Positions 6,717 to 13,571 of a stretch of 19,269 nucleotides of DNA are shown piece after piece (position 1 is the stretch's first letter; each line of letters begins with the position of its first letter). The notes beneath the pieces were generated by a model, which had not been told where the DNA came from, made no database searches, and saw only the letters and a list, made by a program, of their open reading frames with translations. Source of the DNA: Caulobacteraceae bacterium (lineage in GTDB: Bacteria > Pseudomonadota > Alphaproteobacteria > Caulobacterales > Caulobacteraceae). The stretch spans positions 1-19,269 of the forward strand of contig CANMXH010000014.1 in NCBI GenBank assembly GCA_947501315.1, given 5' to 3'. Position numbers and translations under genes: made by a program.

Positions 6717-7625
6717 ATGGCCGACGCACACGCCACTCCTCATCACGACTACCACCTGGTGAACCCCAGCCCCTGGCCGCTGATCGCCTCGATTGCGACC
6801 ACCTTGATGTTCATCGGCGCTGTCGTTTGGATGAAGGGCCTGGTCGGACCCGATGCGGGTCCGATCGCGGCTGCCCTGCTGGCCAAGGGTGACAAGGTCC
6901 TGTTCTTCGCCGGCCTGGCCGGGGTTCTGTTTTCCGCCGTCGCCTGGTGGGCGGACGTGATCAAGGAAAGCAAGGCCGGGGATCATACGCCGGTGGTTTC
7001 GATCGGCCTGCGCTACGGCATGATCATGTTCATCGCCTCGGAAGTGATGTTCTTCGCCGCCTTCTTCTGGATCTTCTTCGAGATGGCGGTCTTCAACGAG
7101 GCCCGCGCCCACATCCCCGACCTCGCCGGCTGGGCCGGCACCGCAGACGCCTGGTCGACCTGGCCGCCCAAGGGCATCGAGACCCTCGATGCCTGGCAGC
7201 TGCCGCTGCTCAATACCGTCATCCTGCTGCTCAGCGGCACGACGGTGACCTGGGCCCACCATGCGCTGCAGGTGGGTGACCGCAAGGCGGCCCGGACCGG
7301 CCTGATCATCACCGTCCTGCTCGGTGTCCTGTTCACCGCGGTGCAGGTCTATGAGTACGACCACATTCTGCACGAGAACCTGTTCTTCAACGAAGAGGCC
7401 GCGAACTCGGGGCTCTATGGCTCGATCTTCTTCATGGCGACCGGCTTCCACGGTTTCCACGTCCTGCTCGGCACCATCTTCCTGCTGGTCTGCCTGCTGC
7501 GCCTGATGGCCGGCCAGATGTCGCCCCAGAAGCATTTCGGTTTCGAGGCGGCGGCCTGGTACTGGCATTTCGTGGACGTGGTCTGGCTGTTCCTCTTCGC
7601 CTTCGTCTACGTCACCTTCGGGTGA
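6717..7625 (+). CDS. coxC: Cytochrome c oxidase subunit III
   Basis: A core, non-redox subunit that stabilises subunit I and its proton uptake; 302 aa and seven predicted membrane helices. The start is ATG 6717, giving MADAHATPHHDYHLVNPSPW, the usual N-terminus. Conserved blocks are RYGMIMFIASEVMFFAAFFW with the buried E109, TGFHGFHVLLGT (242-253) and WYWHFVDVVWLFLF at the end. The length is slightly above the mitochondrial 261 aa, as is usual for alphaproteobacteria. Its stop overlaps the DUF983 GTG start (GTGA, 7622-7625). Confidence 0.97.
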   Translation: MADAHATPHHDYHLVNPSPWPLIASIATTLMFIGAVVWMKGLVGPDAGPIAAALLAKGDKVLFFAGLAGVLFSAVAWWADVIKESKAGDHTPVVSIGLRYGMIMFIASEVMFFAAFFWIFFEMAVFNEARAHIPDLAGWAGTADAWSTWPPKGIETLDAWQLPLLNTVILLLSGTTVTWAHHALQVGDRKAARTGLIITVLLGVLFTAVQVYEYDHILHENLFFNEEAANSGLYGSIFFMATGFHGFHVLLGTIFLLVCLLRLMAGQMSPQKHFGFEAAAWYWHFVDVVWLFLFAFVYVTFG

Positions 7626-8014
7626 CGGACGGCCCCACAGGGCTTGATCTTGAGCCGGCGCGGATCAACCCGATCCGCGCCGGACTTCTTTGTCGCTGTC
7701 CCCACTGCGGCAAGGGTCCGCTGTTCACGGGGTTTCTCAAGGTGGTCGACCGCTGCGCCGCCTGCGGCTTCGACTTCACCCGGCTGAACACCGGCGACGG
7801 GGCCGCCATCTTCATCATGCAGATCGCCGGCGGCATCGTGGTCTTCGGGGCCCTGTTCGTGCAGGTGGCGTACAACCCGCCGATCTGGGCCATGCTGCTG
7901 GTGTCGCTCCCGCTCGTCGCCGGCCTGTCCCTGGGCCTGATGCGGCCCGGCAAGGGGGTGATGATCGCCCTGCAGATGCGCAACAGGTCGGGACAGTCGC
8001 GTCATGACAGCTGA
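7622..8014 (+). CDS. DUF983 family zinc-ribbon membrane protein
   Basis: A 130-aa protein starting at a GTG that overlaps the coxC stop. Near the N-terminus are two CxxC knuckles (C26-P-H-C29 and C45-A-A-C48), plus C24, arranged like a zinc ribbon. TGDGAAIFIMQIAGG leads into two hydrophobic helices at about residues 60-82 and 86-106. DUF983 genes regularly follow coxC and precede SURF1 in alphaproteobacteria, so a role in oxidase biogenesis is likely but unproven. Its last 11 nt overlap the SURF1 start, suggesting coupled translation. Confidence 0.85.
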   Translation: MTDGPTGLDLEPARINPIRAGLLCRCPHCGKGPLFTGFLKVVDRCAACGFDFTRLNTGDGAAIFIMQIAGGIVVFGALFVQVAYNPPIWAMLLVSLPLVAGLSLGLMRPGKGVMIALQMRNRSGQSRHDS

Positions 8015-8753
8015 GGCCGCACGCCCCCGCTTCCCATTCGGCCTGACGATCGTCTGCGCCCTCGCCCTCGCCCTTCTGTGCGGCCTCGGCGTCTGGCAGG
8101 TGCAACGGATGCAGTGGAAGAACGGCCTGATCGGCCAGGCCGAGGCTGCCGCCACCGTTCCGCCCGCGCCGCTCGCCGCCGTGATGGCGCTCCACGATCC
8201 TGCCTTCCGCAAGGTGGCCGTAGACTGCCCGGGGCTGGCCACGGCCCCTTATGTCGAGCTTCAGACCATCCATGACGGCGAGCCGGGGGTGCGGCTGATC
8301 TCGGCCTGTCGTCCCGCGGACTTCCCGGCGGTCTTCCTGATCGACCGGGGCTTTGTCGCGGAGACCATTTCCGCCCGCCCGCTTGTCGCGGCCTCGATGG
8401 CACCGTTCCCGCTGGTGGCGGAGGTGCGCGAGACGCCGCCCCCCGGACCGATGGCCCTGCCCGTCGACAAGGGCCGGTTCTTCGCGCGGGACATGGCAGG
8501 CATGGCCGAGGCCCTCGGCTTGGCCGACCCTGCTCCGAACACCCTGTTCGCCCTGACCTCATCCAATCCGGAGTGGCAGGCGCTCCAGCCTTCCGCGCCG
8601 CCCGCGGCCTTCTCGAACAACCATCTCGGCTATGCCCTGACCTGGTTCGGACTGGCGCTGGCGCTGGTCGGTTTCTACATCGTGCTGCTCCGCAGAACCC
8701 TCAAGCAGCCTCGCTCCGCGAGCGAGGCGATAGGGAAAGAAGAGTCCTCCTGA
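8004..8753 (+). CDS. SURF1 family cytochrome oxidase biogenesis protein
   Basis: An assembly factor that helps place heme a in subunit I; 249 aa. It has the two-helix SURF1 topology: the first helix at about residues 13-32, ending in LGVWQVQRMQWKNGLI (28-43), and the second at about 209-230 within NNHLGYALTWFGLALALVGFY (205-225). The periplasmic loop between them contains the conserved LIDRGFV (112-118). It overlaps DUF983 by 11 nt. The last 18 or so residues (QPRSASEAIGKEESS) are not typical of the family and are encoded by the hairpin at 8709-8727 and its flank. The original stop may once have been earlier. Confidence 0.92.
   Translation: MTAEAARPRFPFGLTIVCALALALLCGLGVWQVQRMQWKNGLIGQAEAAATVPPAPLAAVMALHDPAFRKVAVDCPGLATAPYVELQTIHDGEPGVRLISACRPADFPAVFLIDRGFVAETISARPLVAASMAPFPLVAEVRETPPPGPMALPVDKGRFFARDMAGMAEALGLADPAPNTLFALTSSNPEWQALQPSAPPAAFSNNHLGYALTWFGLALALVGFYIVLLRRTLKQPRSASEAIGKEESS
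8709..8727 (+). other. Perfect 8-bp hairpin at the SURF1/M16 junction
   Basis: CCTCGCTC (8709-8716), CGC loop, GAGCGAGG (8720-8727). It lies inside the last codons of SURF1 and ends 22 nt before the apparent M16 start. It resembles a terminator stem (no T-run) or an intergenic palindrome captured by the reading frame. It could modulate ribosome access to the next gene. Confidence 0.5.
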
Positions 8754-10015
8754 CCGCCACGCTCCATACCCTCTCCAACGGCGTCCGCGTCGTCTGCGAT
8801 CCCATGCCCGGCCTGCGCACCCTGGCCCTGACCGTCGCCGTGCGCGGCGGAGCCAAATGGGAGACCGAGGCGACCTCGGGCTGGTCCCACTGCCTGGAAC
8901 ATCTGGTGTTCAAGGGCGCGGGCGACATGGGCGCGCGCGAGATCGTCGAACGGATCGAGGCCGAGGGCGGCTCGCTGAACGCCTCGACCGGCTATGAGCG
9001 CACCAGTTTCGAGGTCCGCGCCCTGCACGGCTCCCTGCCGCTGGCTATGCAGGTGGTGTCCGACCTGGTCTTCCGGCCCACGCTCGACCCGGCCGAGATC
9101 GAGCGCGAGAAGGACGTGGTGGCCCAGGAGATCGCCGAGGCCTTCGACACCCCCGACGACCACGTCTTCGAAATGGCCCAGACCCGGGCCTTCCGCGGCC
9201 AGCCGCTGGGTCGGCCGATCCTCGGCTCCGTGGCCAGCCTCAGGCCGATCACCCGCGCCGCCATCGGCGACTGGCGCGCGCGTCTGTATTCGCCGGACCG
9301 GATGGTCGTGGCCGTCTCCGGCGCCGTGAACGAGGCCGAGCTTCTGGCCTTGGCAGGGCACTGGTTCGGCGGCGAGACCTCGACCCCGGCCGAAGCGCCG
9401 GCCGTCCCCCGGTTCACCGGCGGCGAGGCAGCCCTGACGCGGCGGATCGAACAGGCCAATATTGTCTTCCAGCTGCCAGCGCCCTCGGCCCATGACCCGT
9501 CCTACGCCGCGACCCGGCTGATGACCGAGATCCTCGGCGGCGGCATGGCCTCGCGTCTGTTCCAGAGCGCCCGCGAGGAACGCGGCCTGGCCTATGCCAT
9601 CGATGCGTACCATGAGCCCTATGAGGACGCCGGTCTGCTGGGCATCTACGCCGGTGCCGCCGCCGACCGCGCCGTTGAACTGGCCCAGGTCTGCGCCGCC
9701 GAGCTGAAAGCCCTGGCCGAAACCGGCCCGACCGCCGCCGAACTGTCCCGCGCCAAGGCGGTGCTCAACGCCGGCCTGTGGATGTCGGACGAAAGCCCCG
9801 CCGCCCGCGCCGGCCGCGCCGCCGCCCAGGTGCTGATTTTCGGGGCCCTGATCCCGTCGCAGACCATGTCGGAACGGACCCTGGCCCAGACCGTCGATAC
9901 GGTCCGGAGCGCCGCCGCCACTTCGCTGATGGCCGGGCTCTGCGCCACCGCGGTGCTGGGGCCGAAGGCGGCGGCTCCGGCAGGCGCGGCCTTCCGCGAA
10001 GCCCTTTTCGGGTAG
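8750..10015 (+). CDS. M16 family zinc metallopeptidase (mitochondrial-processing-peptidase-like)
   Basis: A cytosolic inverzincin-type protease of 421 aa if started at CTG 8750. The inverted zinc motif H47-C-L-E50-H51 is present, with the third ligand E127 (VVAQEI) 76 residues after H51, the normal spacing. HTLSNGVRVVCDPMPG is the conserved first beta-strand. RGLAYAIDAYHEPYEDAG belongs to the second half, so both homologous halves are present. Start choice is difficult: the frame is open from ATG 8573 (inside SURF1), but no ATG, GTG or TTG lies between there and ATG 8804, which would delete the first strand. CTG 8750 overlaps the SURF1 stop (CTGA), as in coupled genes, with GAAGAG 5 nt upstream. 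The substrate is unknown. Family sure, start uncertain. Confidence 0.9.
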   Translation: MTATLHTLSNGVRVVCDPMPGLRTLALTVAVRGGAKWETEATSGWSHCLEHLVFKGAGDMGAREIVERIEAEGGSLNASTGYERTSFEVRALHGSLPLAMQVVSDLVFRPTLDPAEIEREKDVVAQEIAEAFDTPDDHVFEMAQTRAFRGQPLGRPILGSVASLRPITRAAIGDWRARLYSPDRMVVAVSGAVNEAELLALAGHWFGGETSTPAEAPAVPRFTGGEAALTRRIEQANIVFQLPAPSAHDPSYAATRLMTEILGGGMASRLFQSAREERGLAYAIDAYHEPYEDAGLLGIYAGAAADRAVELAQVCAAELKALAETGPTAAELSRAKAVLNAGLWMSDESPAARAGRAAAQVLIFGALIPSQTMSERTLAQTVDTVRSAAATSLMAGLCATAVLGPKAAAPAGAAFREALFG

Positions 10016-10036
10016 TTCCCGGGACTCCTTGTCATC

Positions 10037-10062
10037 CCGGAAGCGCCGCAGGCGCTGTCCGG
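10037..10062. repeat. REP-like palindrome downstream of the M16 gene
   Basis: CCGGA (10037-10041) plus AGCGCC (10042-10047), GCA loop, then GGCGCT (10051-10056), one bulged G, and TCCGG (10058-10062). The result is an 11-bp stem with one bulge in the 87-bp gap before the acetyltransferase. TCATCCCGG-type palindromes are common dispersed intergenic elements in GC-rich proteobacteria. It may also act as a terminator for the M16 transcript. Confidence 0.45.
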
Positions 10063-10066
10063 TGTG

Positions 10067-10096
10067 GTTCACCTCGCCGGAACACTGCGCTAAAAC
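10067..10096 (+). promoter_or_regulatory. Candidate promoter for the acetyltransferase gene, leaderless
   Basis: GCTAAAAC at 10089-10096 matches the Caulobacter -10 consensus GCTANAWC at every position. A TTCACC box at 10067-10072 is a partial -35 with an 18-nt spacer to TAAAAC. The -10 ends only 6 nt before ATG 10103, so transcription should begin at or next to the start codon. No Shine-Dalgarno is seen. Confidence 0.4.
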
Positions 10097-10102
10097 GGAC
10101 TC

Positions 10103-10693
10103 ATGGCCCTGCTGGACTGGATCAACGATGCGACCGGGCCGGTGGTGAAGGGCCAGGGCGTGACCCTGCGTCCGCCGCGCCTTTCCGATCACGAGGCCTG
10201 GGCGGCCGAGCGGCGGGCGTCGCAAGCCTGGCTCCAGCCCCGGGAACCTCTCTGGCCCGAGGACGATCTGACCCGGGCCGCCTTCCGGCGCCGCCTTTCG
10301 ATCTATGCCCGCGAGATGGAGGCCGGCAACGCCTGGCCCTTCTTCATCTTTACCGATTCCGACAAGTCGCTGGTGGGGGCGATCACCCTGTCCAATGTCC
10401 GGCGCGGCGTGGCCGAGACCGGCACCTTGGGCTACTGGGTCGGCCGCAGCTACGCCGGTCGCGGATACGCCACCGCTGCGGCCCGGGCCGTCGTCGCCTG
10501 GGCCTGCGAGGACCTGAACCTGCATCGGGTCGAGGCGGCCTGTGTGCCGGACAATGCCGCCTCCCGCCGCGTGCTGGAAAAGTCGGGCTTTCAGCTGGAG
10601 GGAAAGGCCCGGGCTTATCTGAAAATTAACGGCGTTTGGGCAGATCATCTCCTGTTCGGCTTCGTCAATGACGGGGTCGGGCGCGGCGGCTGA
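10103..10693 (+). CDS. GNAT family N-acetyltransferase, RimJ/RimL-like
   Basis: A 196-aa cytosolic acetyl-CoA-dependent acetyltransferase. It has the order typical of RimJ/RimL: GVTLRPPRLSDHEAWAAERR at the N-terminus, GAITLSNVRRG (92-102), acetyl-CoA motif A LGYWVGRSYAGRGYATAA (109-126) with the R/Q-x-x-G-x-A/G type loop, and VPDNAASRRVLEKSGF (148-163), the conserved NxxSxxxxEKxGF block. The likely substrate is a protein N-terminal amine such as a ribosomal protein, but this cannot be settled from sequence. It lies between the M16 peptidase and the pdeA-like gene, an order I recall from other alphaproteobacteria. The start codon has no ribosome site and sits 6 nt after a -10 match. Confidence 0.88.
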   Translation: MALLDWINDATGPVVKGQGVTLRPPRLSDHEAWAAERRASQAWLQPREPLWPEDDLTRAAFRRRLSIYAREMEAGNAWPFFIFTDSDKSLVGAITLSNVRRGVAETGTLGYWVGRSYAGRGYATAAARAVVAWACEDLNLHRVEAACVPDNAASRRVLEKSGFQLEGKARAYLKINGVWADHLLFGFVNDGVGRGG

Positions 10694-10725
10694 CTCCGGC
10701 CGTCCTGTCGGGACCCTTCAGGCGT

Positions 10726-12393
10726 TTGAACACTCGCTCCAGAAGTCTGGCCTGGGACGCGACGACGGCCATTGAGGCGTTGGCCGCCGCGGACACGGCC
10801 CTGTGGATCTGGACCCCGTCCGACGATCAGATGCGCTTCACCGGCGCGACCCGGGCCCTCGGCCTCGGTCCGCTGGCCCCGGAGTGCTCGGGGGCGGCCT
10901 TCACCGCCGTGGCCCTTCCTCAGGATCGAGCGCTGGCCGAGAAAATTCTCAAGCCGCAGGCCGAGGGCACCGAGGTCGCTGTGCGCCTGCGCATGCGGGA
11001 TTCAGAGACCTGCATCTGGCGCGGCGTCTGGCTCGAGGACGGGCTGCGCGCCGCCGGTGTCGTCGCTCTCGAAGCGAAATTCGCCGCCTCCCATCTCGAC
11101 CGGCTGACAGGTCTCCTCGACCGTCGCACCTTCCTCGCCCGCGCCGGCGAGCAGCTGACCCAGCCGGGCGACTATGAACTGGTGGTCGCCGACGTCGACC
11201 GTCTGCGCCGTCTCAATGAGGCCCTGGGCCATGAGCGCACCGATCTGGTCCTGGCCGCCCTCGGATCACGACTGAACGCCGCCTTCGCCCGGGACGCCCA
11301 TGCCGCCCGCATCGGCGAGGATGAGTTCGCCGTCCTCGCCTTGCGCGGAAGCGGCACAGTGGCCGAACGGGTGCGCGAGGCCCTGGAACAGCCGCTGCGG
11401 ATCGCCGGTTTCGACATCTATCCGACCGTCTCGATCGGCTCGGCCCAGGCCGAGGGCGGGCTGGACGCGCCGGACCCCGCCGAGCTTCTGCGTCGGGTCG
11501 AACTGGCGGTCGAACAGGCCAAGACCGCAGGCCGCGGCGGGGCCGCCGCCTATGGCCGCGCCCTGGAAAGCGACAGCCTGTCCCGGCTGGCCATGGAGGC
11601 CGACCTGCGCAACGCCTTCCTGCGTGGTGAGATCGAGCCCTTCTATCAGCCGGTCGTCAACCTGCTGACCGGGGCTGTGGCCGGGTTCGAGGCCCTGGCC
11701 CGCTGGCGCCATCCCCGGCGGGGTGTTGTCCCGCCCGATGAATTCCTCGGCCTGGCCGACGAGATGGGCCTGATGAACGATCTCGGCCTGCTCATGATGA
11801 CCCGGGCCTCGCGCCAGCTGGCCGAATGGCTGGTCCGCCATCCGTCGGCTGGCAAGCTGTTCTGCAGCGTCAATCTTTCGGTCGGCGAGATCGAACGGCC
11901 CAATCTGGTCGAGGACGTGACCCGGATCATCGCCGAGGCCGGCCTGCCCCGCGGCGCACTGAAGCTGGAGGTCACCGAGGGCGACATCATGCGCGATACC
12001 ACCCGCGCGGCGGACACCCTGACCCGGCTGCGTGAAGCCGGCGCCTCCCTGGCGCTGGATGACTTCGGCACCGGCTTCAGCTCCCTCACCTGGCTGGCCA
12101 AACTGCCGTTCGATACGCTGAAGATCGACCGCTATTTCGTTCTGACCATGGACAAGGACGAGGGCTCGGCCAAGATCGTCAAATCGGTGGTCAACCTGGG
12201 CCGCGACCTGTCGCTGGAAGTCGTCGCCGAGGGCGTCGAAAACGCCAGCCTCGCCAAACTCCTGCTCGACGCCCAGTGCCACTACGGCCAGGGCTTCGGC
12301 TACGCCCCCGCCCTCCCGGCCCAGGAGGCCGAGGTCTATCTGAATGAGTCCCTTGCCGACGGCACGGCCCCGATCAAGGCGCGGTCGGCTTAG
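10726..12393 (+). CDS. pdeA: c-di-GMP phosphodiesterase with divergent PAS, degenerate GGDEF and EAL domains (PdeA-like)
   Basis: A cytosolic enzyme of 555 aa that hydrolyses cyclic di-GMP to pGpG. Residues 15-118 form a divergent PAS-like region. The GGDEF domain covers 123-278: LTGLLDRRTFL, VADVDRLRRLNEALGH, and signature G197-E-D-E-F instead of GGDEF. The EAL domain covers 290-545 with catalytic residues intact: E322 (EAL), N383 (NLS), E415 (EVTE), D445-D446 (DDFGTG), K466 (KIDRYF), E502 (AEGVE) and Q522. Caulobacter PdeA (CC3396) has the same GEDEF, which binds GTP and stimulates the EAL domain; that enzyme is degraded by ClpXP with CpdR at the swarmer-to-stalked transition. Shared architecture makes orthology likely. 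The start is TTG 10726, weakly supported. The protein ends KARSA. Confidence 0.87.
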   Translation: MNTRSRSLAWDATTAIEALAAADTALWIWTPSDDQMRFTGATRALGLGPLAPECSGAAFTAVALPQDRALAEKILKPQAEGTEVAVRLRMRDSETCIWRGVWLEDGLRAAGVVALEAKFAASHLDRLTGLLDRRTFLARAGEQLTQPGDYELVVADVDRLRRLNEALGHERTDLVLAALGSRLNAAFARDAHAARIGEDEFAVLALRGSGTVAERVREALEQPLRIAGFDIYPTVSIGSAQAEGGLDAPDPAELLRRVELAVEQAKTAGRGGAAAYGRALESDSLSRLAMEADLRNAFLRGEIEPFYQPVVNLLTGAVAGFEALARWRHPRRGVVPPDEFLGLADEMGLMNDLGLLMMTRASRQLAEWLVRHPSAGKLFCSVNLSVGEIERPNLVEDVTRIIAEAGLPRGALKLEVTEGDIMRDTTRAADTLTRLREAGASLALDDFGTGFSSLTWLAKLPFDTLKIDRYFVLTMDKDEGSAKIVKSVVNLGRDLSLEVVAEGVENASLAKLLLDAQCHYGQGFGYAPALPAQEAEVYLNESLADGTAPIKARSA

Positions 12394-12420
12394 GGCGGGG
12401 TCACGCCGGCCTCGCGCCGT

Positions 12421-12449
12421 TTGGTCGGGCATCCAAGTTGTGCTAGAAG
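12421..12449 (+). promoter_or_regulatory. Candidate promoter of the small lipoprotein gene
   Basis: TTGGTC (12421-12426), 17-nt spacer, TAGAAG (12444-12449) with an upstream TG (12441-12442), forming GCTAGAAG like the Caulobacter -10. Transcription would start about 24 nt before ATG 12480, leaving room for the strong GGGAGGGG ribosome site. The same 10-mer TGCTAGAAGA recurs in front of gloB (19091-19100). Confidence 0.4.
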
Positions 12450-12479
12450 AACATCGTTCGCCCTGTGGGAGGGGACGAT

Positions 12480-12785
12480 ATGCACCGGATATCGACCGCG
12501 CTCATTGGCTTGCTGGCGCTGGGTGCCTGCGCCACCACCCCAACCTACCGGATCAACTTTCTCGACCAGCCTGTCGAGGTCGCGATCGCCCGCTACGGGC
12601 CACCCGACACTGTTCTGGACATGCCGGACGGCCGCCGCCAGTACCAGTGGCGCAAGCGGCGGACCGACAACGTCGGCGAGCAGATCATCCGGGAAACATG
12701 CCGGCACACGATTTATGCGCGCTGGAATGACTCCGCCAATGACTGGATACTGATGAGCCGGAAGCCCTCGGTCAGGTGTCCCTGA
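12480..12785 (+). CDS. Small outer-envelope lipoprotein, hypothetical
   Basis: A 101-aa protein. ATG 12480 is chosen over the in-frame GTG 12465 because GGGAGGGG (12467-12474) sits 5 nt upstream. MHRISTALIGLLALGAC is a lipoprotein signal peptide with lipobox L14-G15-A16-C17. The mature part has FLDQPVEVAIARYGPPDTVL, then a QYQWRKRR strand, and two further cysteines (C80 and the penultimate residue) that could pair. The YGxPDxVxxxxDGRRxYxW pattern recalls BamE/SmpA-like lipoproteins, which use a similar turn, but the resemblance is weak and I do not assign a function. It has its own promoter-like site and ends at a strong hairpin, so it looks monocistronic. Confidence 0.75.
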   Translation: MHRISTALIGLLALGACATTPTYRINFLDQPVEVAIARYGPPDTVLDMPDGRRQYQWRKRRTDNVGEQIIRETCRHTIYARWNDSANDWILMSRKPSVRCP

Positions 12786-12818
12786 AGCTGGCGGTGGTGC
12801 CCTGACTGACCGAAATCC

Positions 12819-12858
12819 GACCCGCGCCTAAGGGCTGAAGGCCCCTCCGCCGCGGGTC
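12819..12858. terminator. Bidirectional terminator-like hairpin between convergent genes
   Basis: GACCCGCG (12819-12826) pairs perfectly with CGCGGGTC (12851-12858). Inside, GGGC (12832-12835) pairs with GCCC (12841-12844). It lies between the lipoprotein stop (12785, plus) and the yqgE stop (12876, minus), where a shared terminator is expected. Neither side has a long T-run. Confidence 0.5.
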
Positions 12859-12875
12859 GAAAGCCGGCTCGGCCC

Positions 12876-13445
12876 CTACGCCCGCCCGCTCTGCCCCGAC
12901 AACCGCGCCGGATCCACACCCAGACCCGCCAGCGCCCTGGCCCATTTCCCGTCGTAGTCGGCGTCGAAGATCAGCTCCGGGTCGGCATCCGCCGTCAGCC
13001 AGACATTCTCGCCCAGCTCATCCTCCAGCTGACCCTCGCCCCAGCCGGCATAGCCCAGCAGCAGTACCGACCGGTTCGGCCCCGAGGCCGGGTCCACCAT
13101 GGCCAGCAACGCCTCACGCGTGCCGGTCATCGCCAGACCCTCGGCAAAGGCCACCGAGGCATCGTCGATCAGCCAGTCGTCGGTGTGCAGCACAAAGCCG
13201 CGCTCGCGCTGCACCGGCCCGCCGATCAGCACCCGCCGCCCGGCCGCCTCGTCCGGGGCCCCGGTCTTCAGCTTGTCGAGTACCTTCTTCAGGTCCACCC
13301 CCGGCGCCGGCCGGTCCAGCCTCAGGCCCATGGCGTGGTCCGGCCGGTGGGCGCAGATCAGGATGACGGCATGCTCGAACCGGCTGTCGCTGATGCCCGG
13401 CATGGCCACCAACAGCCGTCCGACCAGGGATTGGAATTCGACCAT
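12876..13445 (-). CDS. yqgE: YqgE/AlgH family protein (DUF179)
   Basis: A 189-aa cytosolic protein, the normal length for UPF0301/DUF179. The start is ATG 13445, giving MVEFQSLVGRLLVAMPGISD; the open frame continues upstream but the family begins here. Signature blocks are LLVAMPGISDSRFEHAVILI (11-30), DHAMGLRLDRP (36-46), GGPVQRERGFVLHTDDW (75-91), LLLGYAGWGEGQLEDELGENVW (128-149) and the terminal DGKWARALAGLGVDPARLSGQSGRA. AlgH was linked to alginate regulation in Pseudomonas, but the molecular function of the family is unsettled. It diverges from the peroxiredoxin across 126 bp. The only visible promoter suggests a leaderless transcript. Confidence 0.93.
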   Translation of the reverse strand: MVEFQSLVGRLLVAMPGISDSRFEHAVILICAHRPDHAMGLRLDRPAPGVDLKKVLDKLKTGAPDEAAGRRVLIGGPVQRERGFVLHTDDWLIDDASVAFAEGLAMTGTREALLAMVDPASGPNRSVLLLGYAGWGEGQLEDELGENVWLTADADPELIFDADYDGKWARALAGLGVDPARLSGQSGRA

Positions 13446-13451
13446 GACCCT

Positions 13452-13480
13452 ATCATCAGCACGCCGGCCCGCGGACGCAA
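13452..13480 (-). promoter_or_regulatory. Candidate yqgE promoter, leaderless
   Basis: On the minus strand TTGCGT (13480-13475) and GATGAT (13457-13452) are 17 nt apart, and the -10 ends 6 nt before the ATG at 13445. The only ribosome-site-like bases (AGGG) are 2 nt from the ATG, too close to work, so a leaderless start fits better. Confidence 0.3.
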
Positions 13481-13503
13481 GGCGACGAAAGGACACGATC
13501 GGC

Positions 13504-13532
13504 TTGGCGTCGCGAACCACAACCCCTATCTG
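13504..13532 (+). promoter_or_regulatory. Candidate peroxiredoxin promoter
   Basis: TTGGCG (13504-13509), 17-nt spacer, TATCTG (13527-13532). Transcription would start near 13539, exactly at the palindrome 13539-13549, leaving a leader of about 33 nt with CGGAG 6 nt before the ATG. Confidence 0.3.
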
Positions 13533-13538
13533 GGCGTT

Positions 13539-13549
13539 GACGTAACGTC
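13539..13549. promoter_or_regulatory. Palindrome GACGT-A-ACGTC upstream of the peroxiredoxin
   Basis: A perfect 5-bp dyad with a single central base, 23 nt before ATG 13572 and at the predicted transcription start. Its position suits a repressor operator. No known redox-regulator consensus (OxyR, SoxR) is recognised. Confidence 0.35.
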
Positions 13550-13571
13550 CCACATCCTCCCGGAGCCCCCC

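Noticed and set aside
8675..10648. 657-codon minus-strand open frame opposite the M16 and acetyltransferase genes
   Set aside because: Composition is Gly/Gln/Arg-rich and it spans two confidently assigned plus-strand genes and their gap, so it is a frame artefact.
11266..12432. 388-codon minus-strand open frame opposite pdeA
   Set aside because: Shadow of the GGDEF/EAL coding sequence, with no domain of its own.
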